Below are positions 10,862 to 22,565 of a stretch of DNA of 64,000 nt, one piece after another. Origin of the DNA: Hemileia vastatrix (Eukaryota; Basidiomycota; Pucciniomycetes; Pucciniales; Zaghouaniaceae); NCBI GenBank assembly GCA_030280995.1, contig JASXTE010000016.1, positions 10,770,001 through 10,834,000 of the forward strand, written 5' to 3'. Below the pieces are notes generated by a model, which was not told where the DNA came from, searched no databases, and worked only from the letters and a program-made list of their open reading frames with translations. The position numbers and the translations under genes were made by a program. Every line of letters begins with the position of its first letter. The stretch's first letter is position 1.

Positions 10862-13030
10862 CACAGGGGGAAAAAACATTAACTAGAGGTTGAGTTCAAT
10901 TTTGGGACCCTATTACAATCATGGGTGCATTTCTGTGACAAAACATGGAACTTCACTTTTTGGGCCAAGGGCATGACTCTAGAAATAATGATTTTAGAGC
11001 CCTTGATTATTTTGTTTGTCTGACATTCAAATCCCTATTTGTTACTTCTCCTGAACCTTGTTCATTTATCCTCCTTCTACTCAATCTTCATGAGTGATTT
11101 GTTCTTTTATTTTTTCACTTTTATCAAGAATTCTTGTTTTCACCCTCTTAATTAGATAAATTTCATATTCTGATATACTACATTTTATTTTCCTGTTTTT
11201 TATTCTCTTATTATCTTCTTTCTCATTTTATTTTGTCTCTGCCTCACACTCTTCATATTTTTCTTTACAGCTCACTCAGTTCACAATTGAGGATTTAGTT
11301 AGGTAGCAATTATTTTAAGTTTTATAAACTGCAAAAATAGATTGATATGAATAAAAATTATGTTTTTTTTATATAAAAAAGCTACTTAATAAATTTAATG
11401 GTTTATATATTTGTATATATACCCATTAAGAAGAAAATAAATGTATTTCTGTATAACTATGATTATAAGGATGAAAATTTAATGATAGTAAAATAATCAC
11501 TTTAAATATAAATATTTGAATCAAGAGGATATATCTTCCTAGTACATTTTTTGATGAAATAAATGTATGTATTTTATACAAGAACACCTTAACTATTTAA
11601 TATATATATATATATTGGTGAGAGGGGGTGAAGGTGGAGCTGGTGGTAGTGGTGGTAAGAAGAGGTGAATGTGGAGGTGGTGGTTGTATTGAGGAGAGGG
11701 GGAAAAGTGGTTGTGGTGGTTGTGGTGGAAAGAGGAAATGAAGGTTGAGGTGGTGGTGATGGTGGCAAAAGGGGGTGGAGGTGGTAGTAGTGATGGAAAA
11801 AGGGGGTGAAGGTGGAGGTGGAGGTGGTGGTGGTGGTGGTGGTGGTGGTGGTGAGAGGAGATAAAGTTGGAGGTGGTGGTTGTGGTGGCAAGAGGAGGTG
11901 AAGGTTAAGGTGGTGGTAGTGAAAGGGGGTTAATGTGGAGGTGGTGGTTGTGGTGGAAAGAGAAGATGAAGGTAGAGGTAGTGGTTGTGGTGGTGAGATG
12001 AAATGAAGGTGGATCTGGTGGTTGTGGTAGAAAGAGGAGGTGAAGGTGGTGGTGGAGAAAGGGGGTGAAGGTGGAGGTGGTAGTAGTGGTGGGAAAAGGG
12101 GGTGAAGGTAGAGGTGGTGGTTGTGGTGGAAAGAGGGGGTGAAGGTGGATGTGGTGGAGAGAGGAGATGAAGATGGAGAGAAAAGGTGAAGGTGGAGGTG
12201 GTGGAGAGAGGATGTGAAGATGGAGAGAGGAGGTGAAGGTTGAGGTGGTGGAGAGAGGATGTGAAGATGGAGAGAGGAGGTGAAGGTTGAGGTGGTAGTA
12301 ATGGTGGGGAGAAGGGGTGAAGGTGGATGTTGTTGTTTTGGTGGCAAGAGGAGATGAAGGAGAGATGGTGGTTGTGGTTTCAAGAGGAGGTGAAGGTGGT
12401 GGTGGTGGTTGTGGTGGCAAGAGGAGGTGAAGGTTGAGGTGGTGGTTGTACTGTGAAGAGGAGGTGAATTTTGAGGTGGTGGTGGTGGTGGCAAAAGGGG
12501 GTGAAGATGAAGGTGGAGGTGGTGGTGATGAGAGAGAAGAAATGGAGGTAAGAAGGGAGAGATGAAGGAGGTGTTAAGAATGCATGGGTTAAATAGCTTT
12601 TATCAAGAATGAAGGTAATAGGGGTAACATGTATCATCCACGCTGCTTGCTAATTACCATCAAGAAGATTACTTTCTAAAAAAAATACATAAAAGGGTTA
12701 TGTATAGTCAAAAGTGGGCCAGTGAGGGATGTAGAGAGGAAAAACAGAATTGAGATAGGAAGAAGGCATGGTAGGAAGCAGGAAACATTTAATGAGGAGT
12801 GTTTTAGAGGGTTTCAGAGGTGGAGGAAGAAGGGGAGGAAAGGCAGATATGAAGTTAAAATTTTGTGGATGAGAGAAGTGGGGGAAAAGGCACCAGGAGG
12901 AGGGATTCCAATGTCAGAAAAACAAAAAAATCTGATTGTAACCAGGGTTACTCCATAAAACAGACCCAGAAGTGTACCCTGTTACCAGAAACTGAACTCA
13001 ACTTCTAGTTTGGGGTTTTTTTCCCCTGTG
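10862..13030. mobile_element. E1: TIR element of about 2.17 kb
   Basis: Left end CACAGGGGGAAAAAAC followed by AACTAGAGGTTGAGTTCA. The right end reversed reads CACAGGGGAAAAAAAC followed by AACTAGAAGTTGAGTTCA, so terminal inverted repeats extend about 40 bp. Flanking triplets are TTT and TAT, an imperfect 3-bp duplication. A related element with a clean TAT duplication is E2 (21708-24514). No transposase is visible, and much of the interior is the GGT minisatellite. CACAG ends with a 3-bp duplication are reminiscent of CACTA/CMC elements, but that class assignment is only a guess. Confidence 0.55.
11615..12570 (+). repeat. G-rich GGT/GAGG minisatellite
   Basis: About 950 bp made of variants of GGTGGTGGTTGTGGTGGAAAGAGGAGGTGAAGGTGGA, with units of roughly 35-60 bp. 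The + strand is almost free of C, in sharp contrast to the AT-rich surroundings. A (TA)n tract borders it at about 11598-11615. Reading frames on the minus strand (Thr/Pro/His/Ser runs) are a by-product of the repeat. Many GG runs could allow G-quadruplex or triplex structure. Confidence 0.85.
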
Positions 13031-13162
13031 TATTCCTTTCATTTTTATAAGTTTAACATACAAAAAATTGAGTTTTTATAAAATTTTTGTCTTTGATTCT
13101 CAATTCAGAAAAAAATGGCATTATCTCTCTCTGCATTTTATCCTAGTAAGGGATCTGTAATG
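13031..13162. other. AT-rich spacer
   Basis: No gene or repeat recognised between E1 and the degenerate family B LTR. Confidence 0.4.
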
Positions 13163-13862
13163 TGTCACATGAAACTCAAAGGAAAATTCAATCTTTTAAT
13201 CCATAAATCAGAACACAAATTATTATGCAAGGCACAGAAGCAAAATCTACATAGCAACTGAACTATTTAAATGTTAAATCTAAATAAGTCAATCATATGC
13301 TTATACTTTTTCAATCTTAAGCAAATCCACAATGTATTATTGCTTTGGTAAATTATATATTTTCAATGTTGGGTTACTGTGTATCTGAGGGTAATTAAAG
13401 GTCTGTGAATAGTAATAGGAGGACAGTTAAACATTATGTGGGCTATATTGGAGGGTCAATCATAAAGTAAGAGAAGTTTATTAAAGAGGTCAATTCAAGG
13501 TGGAATTATCTATATAATTGGGTGGATTAGCTCTACATTCCTTATAATTAAATTATAATATTGTTGTAATAATAGTTAAATTTATACAAGGCTATTATTT
13601 TTTCCTACCTCTCTTAATAATCAATCTCATTCAATCTTAAAAATTCCTAAATCTTTTTTTACATGAATATTTAGTGTCACTTTAAAATTACATTATTATT
13701 CACCTTGAACTTATCTCAAAGCTGTATTAATTTATCTTTGACCTATCTTCAAACCACTCCCTCAAAGTGTTTCTCTGTGCTTTGAAGGAGTCTTCAATCA
13801 TCTTTTCCAATCTAACTTACTTGGGAACACCCTTGAACTTGTGCATAAGCTTTCTGGTGACA
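13163..13862 (+). mobile_element. Degenerate 5' LTR of a gypsy family B relic
   Basis: Begins TGTCACATGAAACTCAAAGG and ends CTTTCTGGTGACA; the intact B LTR has TGTCACGCGCAGCGTGACAC and GTCCGGTGACA. About 700 bp against 773 bp. Landmarks such as CATAGCAACTG, ATTCCTTATAATTAAATTATA and CTCTGTGCTTTGAAGGAGTC follow in the same order as in 40869-41641. Nearly all CpG of the intact copy are TG or CA here. Confidence 0.75.
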
Positions 13863-13937
13863 CTATAATTCAATTCTCTGTAGTTCTCATTTTTGATTTG
13901 AGCTACTATATATTTTCATATGCTAATTTTTAATGGA

Positions 13938-13942
13938 ACCTG
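13938..13942. repeat. Left target-site duplication ACCTG of the copia element
   Basis: ACCTG here and at 19022-19026 flank the copia element; joining the two sides restores the B gag start as in the intact copy. Confidence 0.9.
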
Positions 13943-14576
13943 TGTTCAATGAAAATACGTATTTGACTATTTTGTTCTCAGTAATCTTTATCTGTGCTTG
14001 AAGTGTTTGTGCTCTAGCTTTGAAAACTTTTTGTTCCGTGTGTAGAATTTTAATGATCATGTGAAGTAGCCTTATTGAATATTCAATAGATAAAAGGAGA
14101 TGCTCCTGTAACCTTTGTTTTGCATCTCCTTTTATCTTTTTTATTTGTACTTTTGTCTTTCTTATTTTTACTCATCATTTCTCTTTTTCTCTTTAGTTTC
14201 TTTATCTCAGCGCTGCTTCACTCAATTATAGTCTTTGTCTATTTAATTTATTGACTTTATTGTTAAACATTTCTGGTTCAGGTATTTTATGTTAGTTTGC
14301 TCTTCTGCTGCAATGAAATCTCCTTTTATCCTTTTTATTTGTACTTTTGTCTTTCTTATTTTTACTCATCATTTCTCTTTTTCTCTTTAGTTTCTTTATC
14401 TCAGCGCTGCTTCACTCAATTATAGTCTTTGTCTATTTAATTTATTGACTTTATTGTTAAACATTTCTGGTTCAGGTATTTTATTTTCTTTATCTCAGCA
14501 CTGCTTCACTCAATTATAGTCTTTGTCTATTTAATTTATTGACTTTATCGTTAAACATTTCTGGTTCAGATTAAAA
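13943..14576 (+). repeat. Copia 5' LTR, enlarged by internal duplication
   Basis: 634 bp against 439 bp for the 3' LTR. The extra length is a direct duplication with a shift of about 194 bp: the block beginning ATCTCCTTTTATC occurs at 14124 and again at 14318, joined by a 27-nt stretch (GTTAGTTTGCTCTTCTGCTG...) absent from the 3' LTR. An ~85-bp unit with CTGCTTCACTCAATTATAG and ending ATTTCTGGTTCAG is present three times here and twice in the 3' LTR. Confidence 0.9.
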
Positions 14577-14594
14577 GGTTATGGGCCCAGCGCC
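14577..14594 (+). other. Primer-binding site, half-tRNA type (initiator Met)
   Basis: GGTTATGGGCCCAGCGCC lies immediately after the 5' LTR. It is complementary to the anticodon stem-loop of eukaryotic initiator tRNA-Met (GGGCCCAUAACC), not to a tRNA 3' end. Priming from a cleaved internal tRNA fragment is known for copia elements. Confidence 0.8.
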
Positions 14595-14611
14595 TTTTTA
14601 ACTCATCCAAC

Positions 14612-17600
14612 ATGACATTCTCTCCGATTGAAAACTCTGACATCTCCTTCGAATCCTCACATACTACTTTACCTTTAATCACTTGGTCAGAAATGGATTC
14701 ACATTTTTCCGAAATCAAAGGAGTCAAATTATTAAGAAATAAAAATTATGCCACCAGGAAGAACCAGATGTACTATGCCTTAGGAATACCAAATCTTGAT
14801 AAGTTCTTACTCAAGAACGTAACAACTCCTACAGATGCCGCTGCACTTGAAATTTTTAACTTCAAAAAGAAGCAAACAGTGATGATATTGCGAATGTTCC
14901 TTGATGCCGATAATCATACTCTCTTTGTTCCAGATAATGACATATTTGATCCCGCAGAACTCTGAGAACACATCAAGGAACATTACGCCTCCACCTCTGC
15001 CAAAAATTGTGCCAGCATTATTGCTGACCTTTTTAATGTTCAGTTTGGTGAAAGCGACATCTTATCTCCTATTAACGATTTTCATGCTACTCTAAAACTA
15101 CTTAAAAAAGTCTCACCCTCACTCTTCTCCGGTGACACACTTCAAACTGTCATCGCCTTCTACATCCTTCATGTCATACCTGAATCTTATCGAAATGTAG
15201 CAAACCACATCTTTACCAATGTCAAAGTCATGAAAATGACTCCCACTATTGATGAAGTACTTACCAAGCTAGAAAAAGACTTTAAACGAAGAAAACTCAA
15301 TAATCCAAAATCAAATCTGGAATTCAATGTAAAAGGGAAATCTCTTTGTTCTAGTGGGAAACATAATCCATTGGCACCTCATTCCAAAGCCGATTTTTTC
15401 CAACTACATCCTGACAAACAAGACGATTATTATTGACAAAATAAGGAACATGAAGGCAAGGCTCTTGCTGTTGGATTACCTGCCAATGTTTCCTCCTTTG
15501 CCGTTCTTGACAGTGACGCTTCATTTTCACTGTTCAATAACAAACAATTCTTTATGAATTTAGCACCTACCACTAAAGTCCTTCTCACTGCCAATGGAAG
15601 CTACATTAAAGCACTTGGAACCAATACTACTGTTTTTAAAATTAATTGCAATACCTTTTCTATTCCAAATTTGCTATATGTACCTGAAGTTCAGTCCACT
15701 TTAATTTCAGCTGCTTGGTTCCTCAAGCAAAATTACAGCATTAAAGGCTGTGGAACTCACGCTCAATTATTGGATGAAAATAATAATTTTGTCTTTCAAT
15801 GCTTGCTGGATGAAAATTTTCTCTCATTTCCTCTTAATATTTAACACTCAATTTACTCCATCACCTCGGTTTCATAATTAAAAAATATTCACAATGCTAT
15901 TTGACATCCAAATAACTCTGTAGCTCAACTCATGTATCCAAACATGGATTTTACTCATCTTAATTGTACACCATGTCTCTTATCTAAGTCCCACAGACTT
16001 CCATTTTCTGGTAGCTTTTCCATTCTTGACACACCCCTTTAAACTATTCATATGGATCTGTGTGGCCCAATTACTTCAACCTCAAAAGGTGGTAATAAGT
16101 ATTTTCTTCAAATTGTTGATGGTTTTTCCAGATTTCGAACCATTTATTTCCTAAATCTGAAATTGGACACCTTCAATTATTTCAAGACTTTTCTTAACAG
16201 TTCTGAAAACAAGTGTGAAAAAAAAATTAATAATTTAGTCACAGATAACGGTGGAGAATTTGTAAATAATTCCTTTGACTCATTATTCAAAGATAAAGGC
16301 ATCACTCATCTCACTACGGCACCATATACACCTCAACAGAATCCTTTTTCAGAGAGAGGTAACAGGACCCTTGTTGAGAAAGCCCGTGCTATGTTGGTCA
16401 CATGTGGATTGGATGGAATTTGGTGGGCAGAAGCTATTGCGACTGCTAACTCTCTCTTAAATCTCACTCCTTCCACCGCCATCAACAAAAAATCACCAAT
16501 CGAACTATGGGACCCTAAATTTTCTGTCACTTATGGTAAGCTACATGTTTTTGGATGTGATGTAGTTTACAACATCCCTAAAGCACGTCAACTTTCAAAA
16601 TTTTCGCCAACAGGGGAGAGGGGTATCTTCATAGGATATCCGGAGGGTCATCACAATTACAAGATCTATTCTCCTGCTCAGGATTGATTCATTATTACAC
16701 ATGATGTACAATTCCGTGACAGTTCTTTTGAATTGGCTCATCAGATTATGACCAATATTAGTAACCCAGTTCCCTTTCCTGAAATTAAAATTTTCGATGA
16801 ACCAGTAATTGAAACTTGTGCACCTATTTCAAATCCTACCACTGAATCATCAACGTCTCCACCCACTTCCAATTTAAGTACTATTGTTCCATCTGATGGA
16901 AAACACTACAAATGGATTCCAAAAGATCTACCTGCTGCTAACAATATATCTAGCAACATCAGTACTGATAACATTCTGCCTTCTCATTCACGACGTCTTC
17001 ACAATTCCTGTAGCATGGTTGTTGATCTTGCTAATGTTCCTAAACATTTTTTGCAGGCTGTTAATGGTCCTGAAGCTATGATGTGGAAAGACGCCATTAA
17101 TTCTGAATTAAAATCTATTGAAAAGCATGGAGTATTGCGTGTAGTTCGTGTGCCTGATAACAGAAATTTATTAGGAACAGTGTGGGTTTTCAAGAAGAAA
17201 ACGGACAGTAATGGAAATCTATCACGATTCAAGGCTAGCTTGTGCGTTCAAGGTTTTTCTCAAACCAAGGGTATTGATTATAATGATACCTTTGCTTCCA
17301 CTGGTCGACTTGCTTCATTACAAACTCTTCTAACTATTTCTGCTCAAAATAATTATGAAGTTCATCAGATGGACATGCAAACAGCCTTTCTTCATGGCAT
17401 TCCTGAGGAAGATATCTACATCCGCATTCCTGAAGGTTTCAACAGTCCCTCAACACCTACTTCCTGTCTAAAGCTCGAAAAATCCTTGTATGGTCTTATA
17501 CAAAGTCCCAGGTGTTGGTACCATTATATCAAAGAGTTCTTTGCCTCCATTGGTTTTACTCCCAACCCTGCTGATCCTTGTGTATTCTCCAACCTCACTG

Positions 17601-18571
17601 ATGACAATCCCTGTTTTATTTATATCCATGTGAATGACCTTGTTATCTGTGGTAAAAATATTTCTAAGGTTAAAAATCAGCTGAAAGATATGTTCAGAAT
17701 GGATGATCAGGGTGAGGTGTCATGGATTCTTGGTATGAAAATTACTAGAGATAGAGAAAAACGGGAATTCTACTTATCACAACCTCTCTATATCAAGAAT
17801 ATGTTAGAAGAGTACAATATGACTGACTGTTGTTCTGCTTCAACTCCTCTTGTACCAAATGTCAAAACAATCTCTAAAACTGCTGATGAAGAACCATGCG
17901 AATTCAATTATTGTAGAGCTATTGGGTTACTCAACTATCTTGTTTCATGTACTTGCCCTGATTTGGCTTTTGCAGCCAGATAATTATCTCAATTTCTCAA
18001 CAATCCTTCTCTTAATCATGTGTCTCATTTCAAACATGTCCTACACTACTTGAAGAAAACTGAAAATTTTGGCCTTACTCTTGGAGGCTTAACCTTGTCT
18101 AAAGATATTGTGGGATATGCTGATGCTGATTGGGGTTCTTCTGCTGGATGTAAATCAACATCTGGTGCTCTTGTCTTTTATAACAGCCTACTTGGGTGGA
18201 AATCAATTAAACAGCAAGTAGTCGCTCTTTCGACAACTGAAGCAGAATATCGTGCTGTCTCTGAAAACGGTCAAGATATTGCCTGGTTCACCCAGTTATT
18301 TTCTGGTTTGAAGGTGTCTCATAACACCCCAAACATGAACAATGACAATCAAGGTGCTATTTCCCTGGTAAATAATCCCCTGTATCAACATCAAACCAGA
18401 CATGTCAATATGCGATTACACTGGCTTCGAGAAATTGTTGAATCTAAACTTCTAAAATTAAATTACATTTCTACTGAAGTTATGTTGGCTGATTTTTTAA
18501 CCAAATCTTTATCACGACAAAAACACACTGAGTTTTGTAGTGCTATTGGTTTAATAAACTTGCAGCATTGA
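14612..18571 (+). pseudogene. Copia gag-pol polyprotein, disrupted
   Basis: One frame runs from ATG 14612 to TGA after 18568 with nonsense codons at 14963, 15434, 15842, 16037, 16685 and 17981, and extra disruption at about 15845-15920. Order: Gag (14612-15430) with a cysteine motif SLCSSGKHNPLAPHS; protease motif VLDSDAS near 15507, where the usual LDSGAS has Gly changed to Asp; integrase with DLCGP, TDNGGEF and PYTPQQNPFSERGNRT; RT with MDMQTAFLHGIPEED and IHVNDLVI, where the catalytic YVDD has become HVND; RNase H with ADADWGSS and STTEAEYRAVSE. The active-site Asp to Asn change in RT should abolish cDNA synthesis. Most stops fit loss of a CGA or CAA codon. The integrase region 16052-16687 and RT region 16733-17983 are still open. 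Confidence 0.92.
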
Positions 18572-18575
18572 GCAT

Positions 18576-18582
18576 GGGGGGG
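18576..18582 (+). other. Copia polypurine tract
   Basis: Seven consecutive G directly before the 3' LTR, the expected plus-strand priming site. Confidence 0.8.
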
Positions 18583-19021
18583 TGTTAAATGAAAATATCT
18601 ATTCGACTATTATGTTCTCAGTAATCTTTATCTGTGCTTGAAGTTTTTTGCTCTAGCTTTGAAAACTTTTTGTTCCGTGTGTAGCATTTTAATGATCATG
18701 TGAAGTAGCCTTATTTAATATTCAATAGATAAAAGGAGATGCTCCTGTAACCTTTGTTTTGCATCTTCTTTTATCCTTTTTATTTGTACTTTTGTCTTTC
18801 TTATTTTTACTCATCATTTCTCTTTTTCTCTTTAGTTTCTTTATCTCAGCGCTGCTTCACTCAATTATAGTCTTTGTCTATTTAATTTATTGACTTTATT
18901 GTTAAACATTTCTGGTTCAGGTATTTTATTTTCTTTATCTCAGCTCTGCTTCACTCAATTATAGTCTTTGTCTATTTAATTTATTGACTTTATTGTTAAA
19001 CATTTCTGGTTCAGATTAAAA
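18583..19021 (+). repeat. Copia 3' LTR
   Basis: 439 bp, TGTTAAAT...GATTAAAA, followed by ACCTG. Contains the ~85-bp internal unit twice. A few percent different from the 5' LTR apart from the duplication. Confidence 0.92.
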
Positions 19022-21994
19022 ACCTGTTCAATGCACTCCTCCTAGAGCTTGCACCAAGGATAGGCCACCAGAATCACAACCTCTTCCCCAAACTCACTCT
19101 CTTGAACCTCTCAAACTAAGGGAAAGGGAAAATAAAATTTTATATGTGGAGTAAATTCCTCGGGATATTGAAAATTCTAGTGAGGAAGAAGGCAAGGATA
19201 CTATGCACAAGGAACCATCAGCACCGGCTACCAACAAATTTGAACAAACTTCTGATCCAGGCCCAGCTACTTCATTGGAAGATTTTATGAAATCACTTGT
19301 GAAATAAATTTCAAATCTTTCTCCTTTGAAGGTCTCTAAATTTAAAACTCCTTTGATGAAATCTCTGGATAAATTTAACTGAGAACATCCTGAAAGATTG
19401 CAACCTGTTTTGAAAACCTGAAATTTATTTTTCCATAATGACCCTCAAACCTTTAATACCAATTGCTCCAAGGTAATTTATACCTTGTCATTCTTATCTG
19501 GGAAAGCATCAAAATGGTTTGAACCTAATTTGCTGATGCTTTCTTTGACTGAAACCCATTTACTCATTAATAATTGGGAGAAATTTGATGATCAAATCTT
19601 TACATTTTTTGGTGATCCTAATGAAACCAATAATGTAGAAATTGAATTAGGTTTCCTTCACATTAACAATAATGGGAAAGCTTCTGAATAAATCTCAAAT
19701 TTAAGGGCTTTACAAACTTGAGTAGGTTGGAATAATGAAGCTTTTAAGTATCATTTAAAAAAGGGACTCACTTTGAGGATTCTGGACCAATTAAATCTTC
19801 ATGGTCAAAAAATTAGGTTTTTAACAGACTTAATGGATAGGACCCTTGAACTTGATAGCATTCATCAGGGCCATCTTCAAAAAAGGCATCATTCCCATAA
19901 ATCTCACAGTTTTAATTTTAAATTGGGACCTTCTTTGAATCATCCTCCACCAACTCAATCATCATCTCAAACCAAACACAGTCAAAAGGGTAAGAACAAG
20001 GCTCAATCCAAAAGGTTTACCCCAGGCAATATCAGTAAAGTTTTTGATCCAAAAGGAGAATTAAAGGAAGCTGAGAGGAAAAGAAGAGCATATAATGGGT
20101 TGTGTATGTATTGTGGGGGTAAACACAAGCTTGATGAATGTGCTAAATTAAAGGATAGAGAAGGTAATGGTTCCAAGTTGAAAAAACAGTGAATAGATTA
20201 CTTGCATGCAAATCAAACAATTTTATTTCTGCCAGTGCACAAAACCTCCATGTCCTAAGGACTGGAGTTTACCTAAACCATTTGAGACTAATTATTTTTA
20301 AGGAGGATAATCCCTCCAGATGTTTCATTGAGTCTGGAGCTTCAATTTAATTTATCAGTTTATCTTTTTCCAAAAAAATTAAGCTGACATTTGTAGATAT
20401 CAACCAAATTCCAATATATCTGATTGAATCAGAGGAACCCAAATATTGGATTAGTAAGAAAGTTTTGTGGTTTTTTAAATTTCCAAATTTTCCCTTATAT
20501 GAGTGGGAATTAACAGTCTTGGATGCCCCAAGGATGGACAACACCATTTTTGGCCATGACTTCTTACAGCATTGGAATCCTGAAATTGATTGGCCACAGG
20601 GATTGATCATCCCTCATTCTAAGTATATTTTTGATTCATCAATGCAGATTATTAGGGAGTTAAACAACCTGTTTTTAAACACATCTCACAGGAGTGCAGC
20701 AGATGTCTTAGTTCTCAGGAAGAGCAACAATGGGTTAATAATGAAGGATGGTTACGTAAGCAAAAAGAAGGGGTCTTCAAAAGCACAGAAAAGGTAGACT
20801 GTCCATCCACAGTTTTTTAGGGGAAGTATAGAAATATAAACTGGAGTGAGAAAAAACTTAGAAGGAAGTGTATGCTAGACTATAGGACAAGAGTATGGTA
20901 TGTACTTGAAAAAAATAGAGCTAGTGCTAAAGGCATAGTATAAATCTATGAGGAAGCGTCAAGTGAGGGTATAGCTTTCACACTTAGATAACTGAAACAG
21001 ATCTTGAATGTAAGCTATGTACACCCATTTCTGATAGAAGCCTGTAGGAAGAAAATGTAGTGCTAGAAGATTAAGCAATTAGTGAGCGGGTCAATATGCA
21101 GCATTTGATAATAGGAAAAGAAAATTAAGACTCAAGATAGGGGAGGGTTTCACAATTAGTGGATACTCACATGGAAAGAGCAGGTTTTTATAATAAGTAT
21201 GGAAGGCAGTACAGTACTTATCATGTAGTTAGAAATCTCAAGAAGTATAGGGTATGTATAGATAAGTTAAGAGTCAGGTGCTAAGAGTCATCTTTTCATA
21301 GATGTTTCAAGTGCTATTAGGACCAGACCTATGCTAATGATTGTACTTTATTATTGAGATACTTAGTTACTAATTGATATGCTTGTATAGGAGAGCCAGT
21401 AGGTAAAGGAAACATAGGAGAAGGGTGCTAGATATACAGGGTATATAAAAGAGAACTCACTCTTACAAATGAGATATTATACATTTGATACTAGAAATTT
21501 GTAATTAGATATATATATATAGAGAGAGAGATAAAAGAAACATAGATATATACTATTTTTTTTGTACATAATGGGTGTGCATACCAGAAGTAGCACTGTA
21601 GAGTTTTTATATTGTTACAGTAAGGATAGTATTAGATAGAGCACTTCAGAGTGGGAGTGACTGAGAATAGATCTATCCAGCAGATAGATTACTTATATTA
21701 AATATATCATAGGAGAAAAAATTAGTGAACTAGATGTGTAGTTGTTTTTTTGGTTTCTGGTTGTGACCCTGTATGAGCCCAATTTCATTTATTTTCCCCC
21801 TTTACACCTCATAATACTTTTTTTATCTCTGTTCATGACTTCCCCCTTATTTCTACCATTCAGTGTTGCATTTCATAACTTCCCCTTTGTATTTTTCACT
21901 AACCCATTTCACTTCTTCTATCTTATATCGTTATCTCTAGCATGATTGTGAGCTGATTGTTATCTAGCACTTTTTTTCTAAATCATATTATCAG

Positions 21995-22295
21995 AATCTG
22001 ATTTGTGACCAACTTCCTTATTTTCTAATTCTTCAGCAGATGGAAAACATGATAAAGGACTTGATTTATTTGAATAAATATCATCTTCCTTTTTCTTCCC
22101 TTTCAAGGACCACTCATCCTCAGATTCTTCTGGGGATGAGTGGGCTGTTTTTTGAAATTTTCTTATTTTTCTATCTTCCTCAACATTTTTTCACTTAAGA
22201 GTTTTTAAAGTTGTGCTAGATTTTGATTTATTATCAGAAGGTAGAATAGCTGTTTTAAATGTTTCATTTGAGTTGCTCTTAGATTCTAATTAAAA
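21995..22295 (-). pseudogene. Decayed coding segment of unknown function
   Basis: Read on the minus strand the stretch gives a Ser/Lys/Glu-rich sequence with KTAHSSPEESEDEW and SCFPSAEELENKEVGHKSD, preceded by NETFKTAILPSDNKSKSSTT and broken by two stops. The composition looks like a disordered acidic protein tail rather than chance AT-rich translation. No start codon and no family recognised. Confidence 0.3.
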
Positions 22296-22406
22296 GAGAA
22301 TTTAGTAACAAAAAAAATTAACTAGCACAGATGGCTTGTGCCCTCAAGCTGGGTTAATTTTTATGATTGTTAATTTTAACTTTTTTTTATTTTTTTTTTG
22401 GCAGGA

Positions 22407-22565
22407 GATCCCTACTCAAAGCACAAATGCGCAAAAACAATGCCCCTCCCCTATGTATTGAAGAATAAGAAAAAATTACTAGATCTAAGTGGCCCAGTAA
22501 CCAATGCAGTGACAGTTGCTCACCATTATGATCATGAAAGGCAACTGGAGTTAAAGCTGGTGTAA
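22407..22565 (+). CDS. Short open segment in the left arm, conserved in the right arm
   Basis: 52 codons plus TAA, starting DPYSKHKCAKTMPLPYVLKN, with DLSGPVTNAVTVAHHYDHER later and ending LELKLV. The mirror copy on the minus strand (23666-23824) encodes the same peptide with a few substitutions. It has no ATG; a pyrimidine tract with TTGGCAG directly upstream resembles a 3' splice site, so it may be a terminal exon. No family recognised. Confidence 0.3.
   Translation, partial: DPYSKHKCAKTMPLPYVLKNKKKLLDLSGPVTNAVTVAHHYDHERQLELKLV

Larger units (their letters stand above)
13943..19021 (+). mobile_element. Ty1/copia LTR retrotransposon, full structure
   Basis: Two LTRs (13943-14576 and 18583-19021), a half-tRNA primer site, one gag-pol frame with stops, a G-run polypurine tract and a perfect 5-bp duplication. 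Total 5079 bp. LTRs start TGTTMAATGAAAATA and end CAGATTAAAA, so the right end is AA instead of the usual CA. The coding region has domain order Gag, protease, integrase, reverse transcriptase, RNase H, which defines copia. Stops and active-site changes make it inactive. Confidence 0.93.
13863..20672 (+). pseudogene. Gypsy family B relic: gag and protease region (split by the copia element)
   Basis: The gag start ATGGAACCTG (13933-13942) continues after the copia element at 19027. It aligns with the B gag that starts at 41714: FLSGKASKWFEPNLLMLS and TETHLLINNWEKF around 19485-19600, LRILDQLNLHGQ at about 19773, then a GLCMYCGGKHKLDECAKL zinc knuckle at about 20095-20150. The protease motif near 20325 reads FIESGAS where the intact copy has LIDSGAS, so the catalytic Asp is lost. 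[17 protein letters not shown] follows at about 20520. Many in-frame stops. Similarity ends at about 20672 and resumes at 24706. The copia insertion site is at the fourth gag codon. Confidence 0.8.

Noticed and set aside
11589..12637. Long minus-strand frames rich in Thr, Pro, His and Ser
   Set aside because: They coincide exactly with the GGT minisatellite and are open in several frames at once; a repeat artefact, not a protein.
12722..12958. 78-residue ORF inside E1
   Set aside because: Purine-rich subterminal sequence, Arg/Lys/Glu composition follows from base bias; no homologue in E2.
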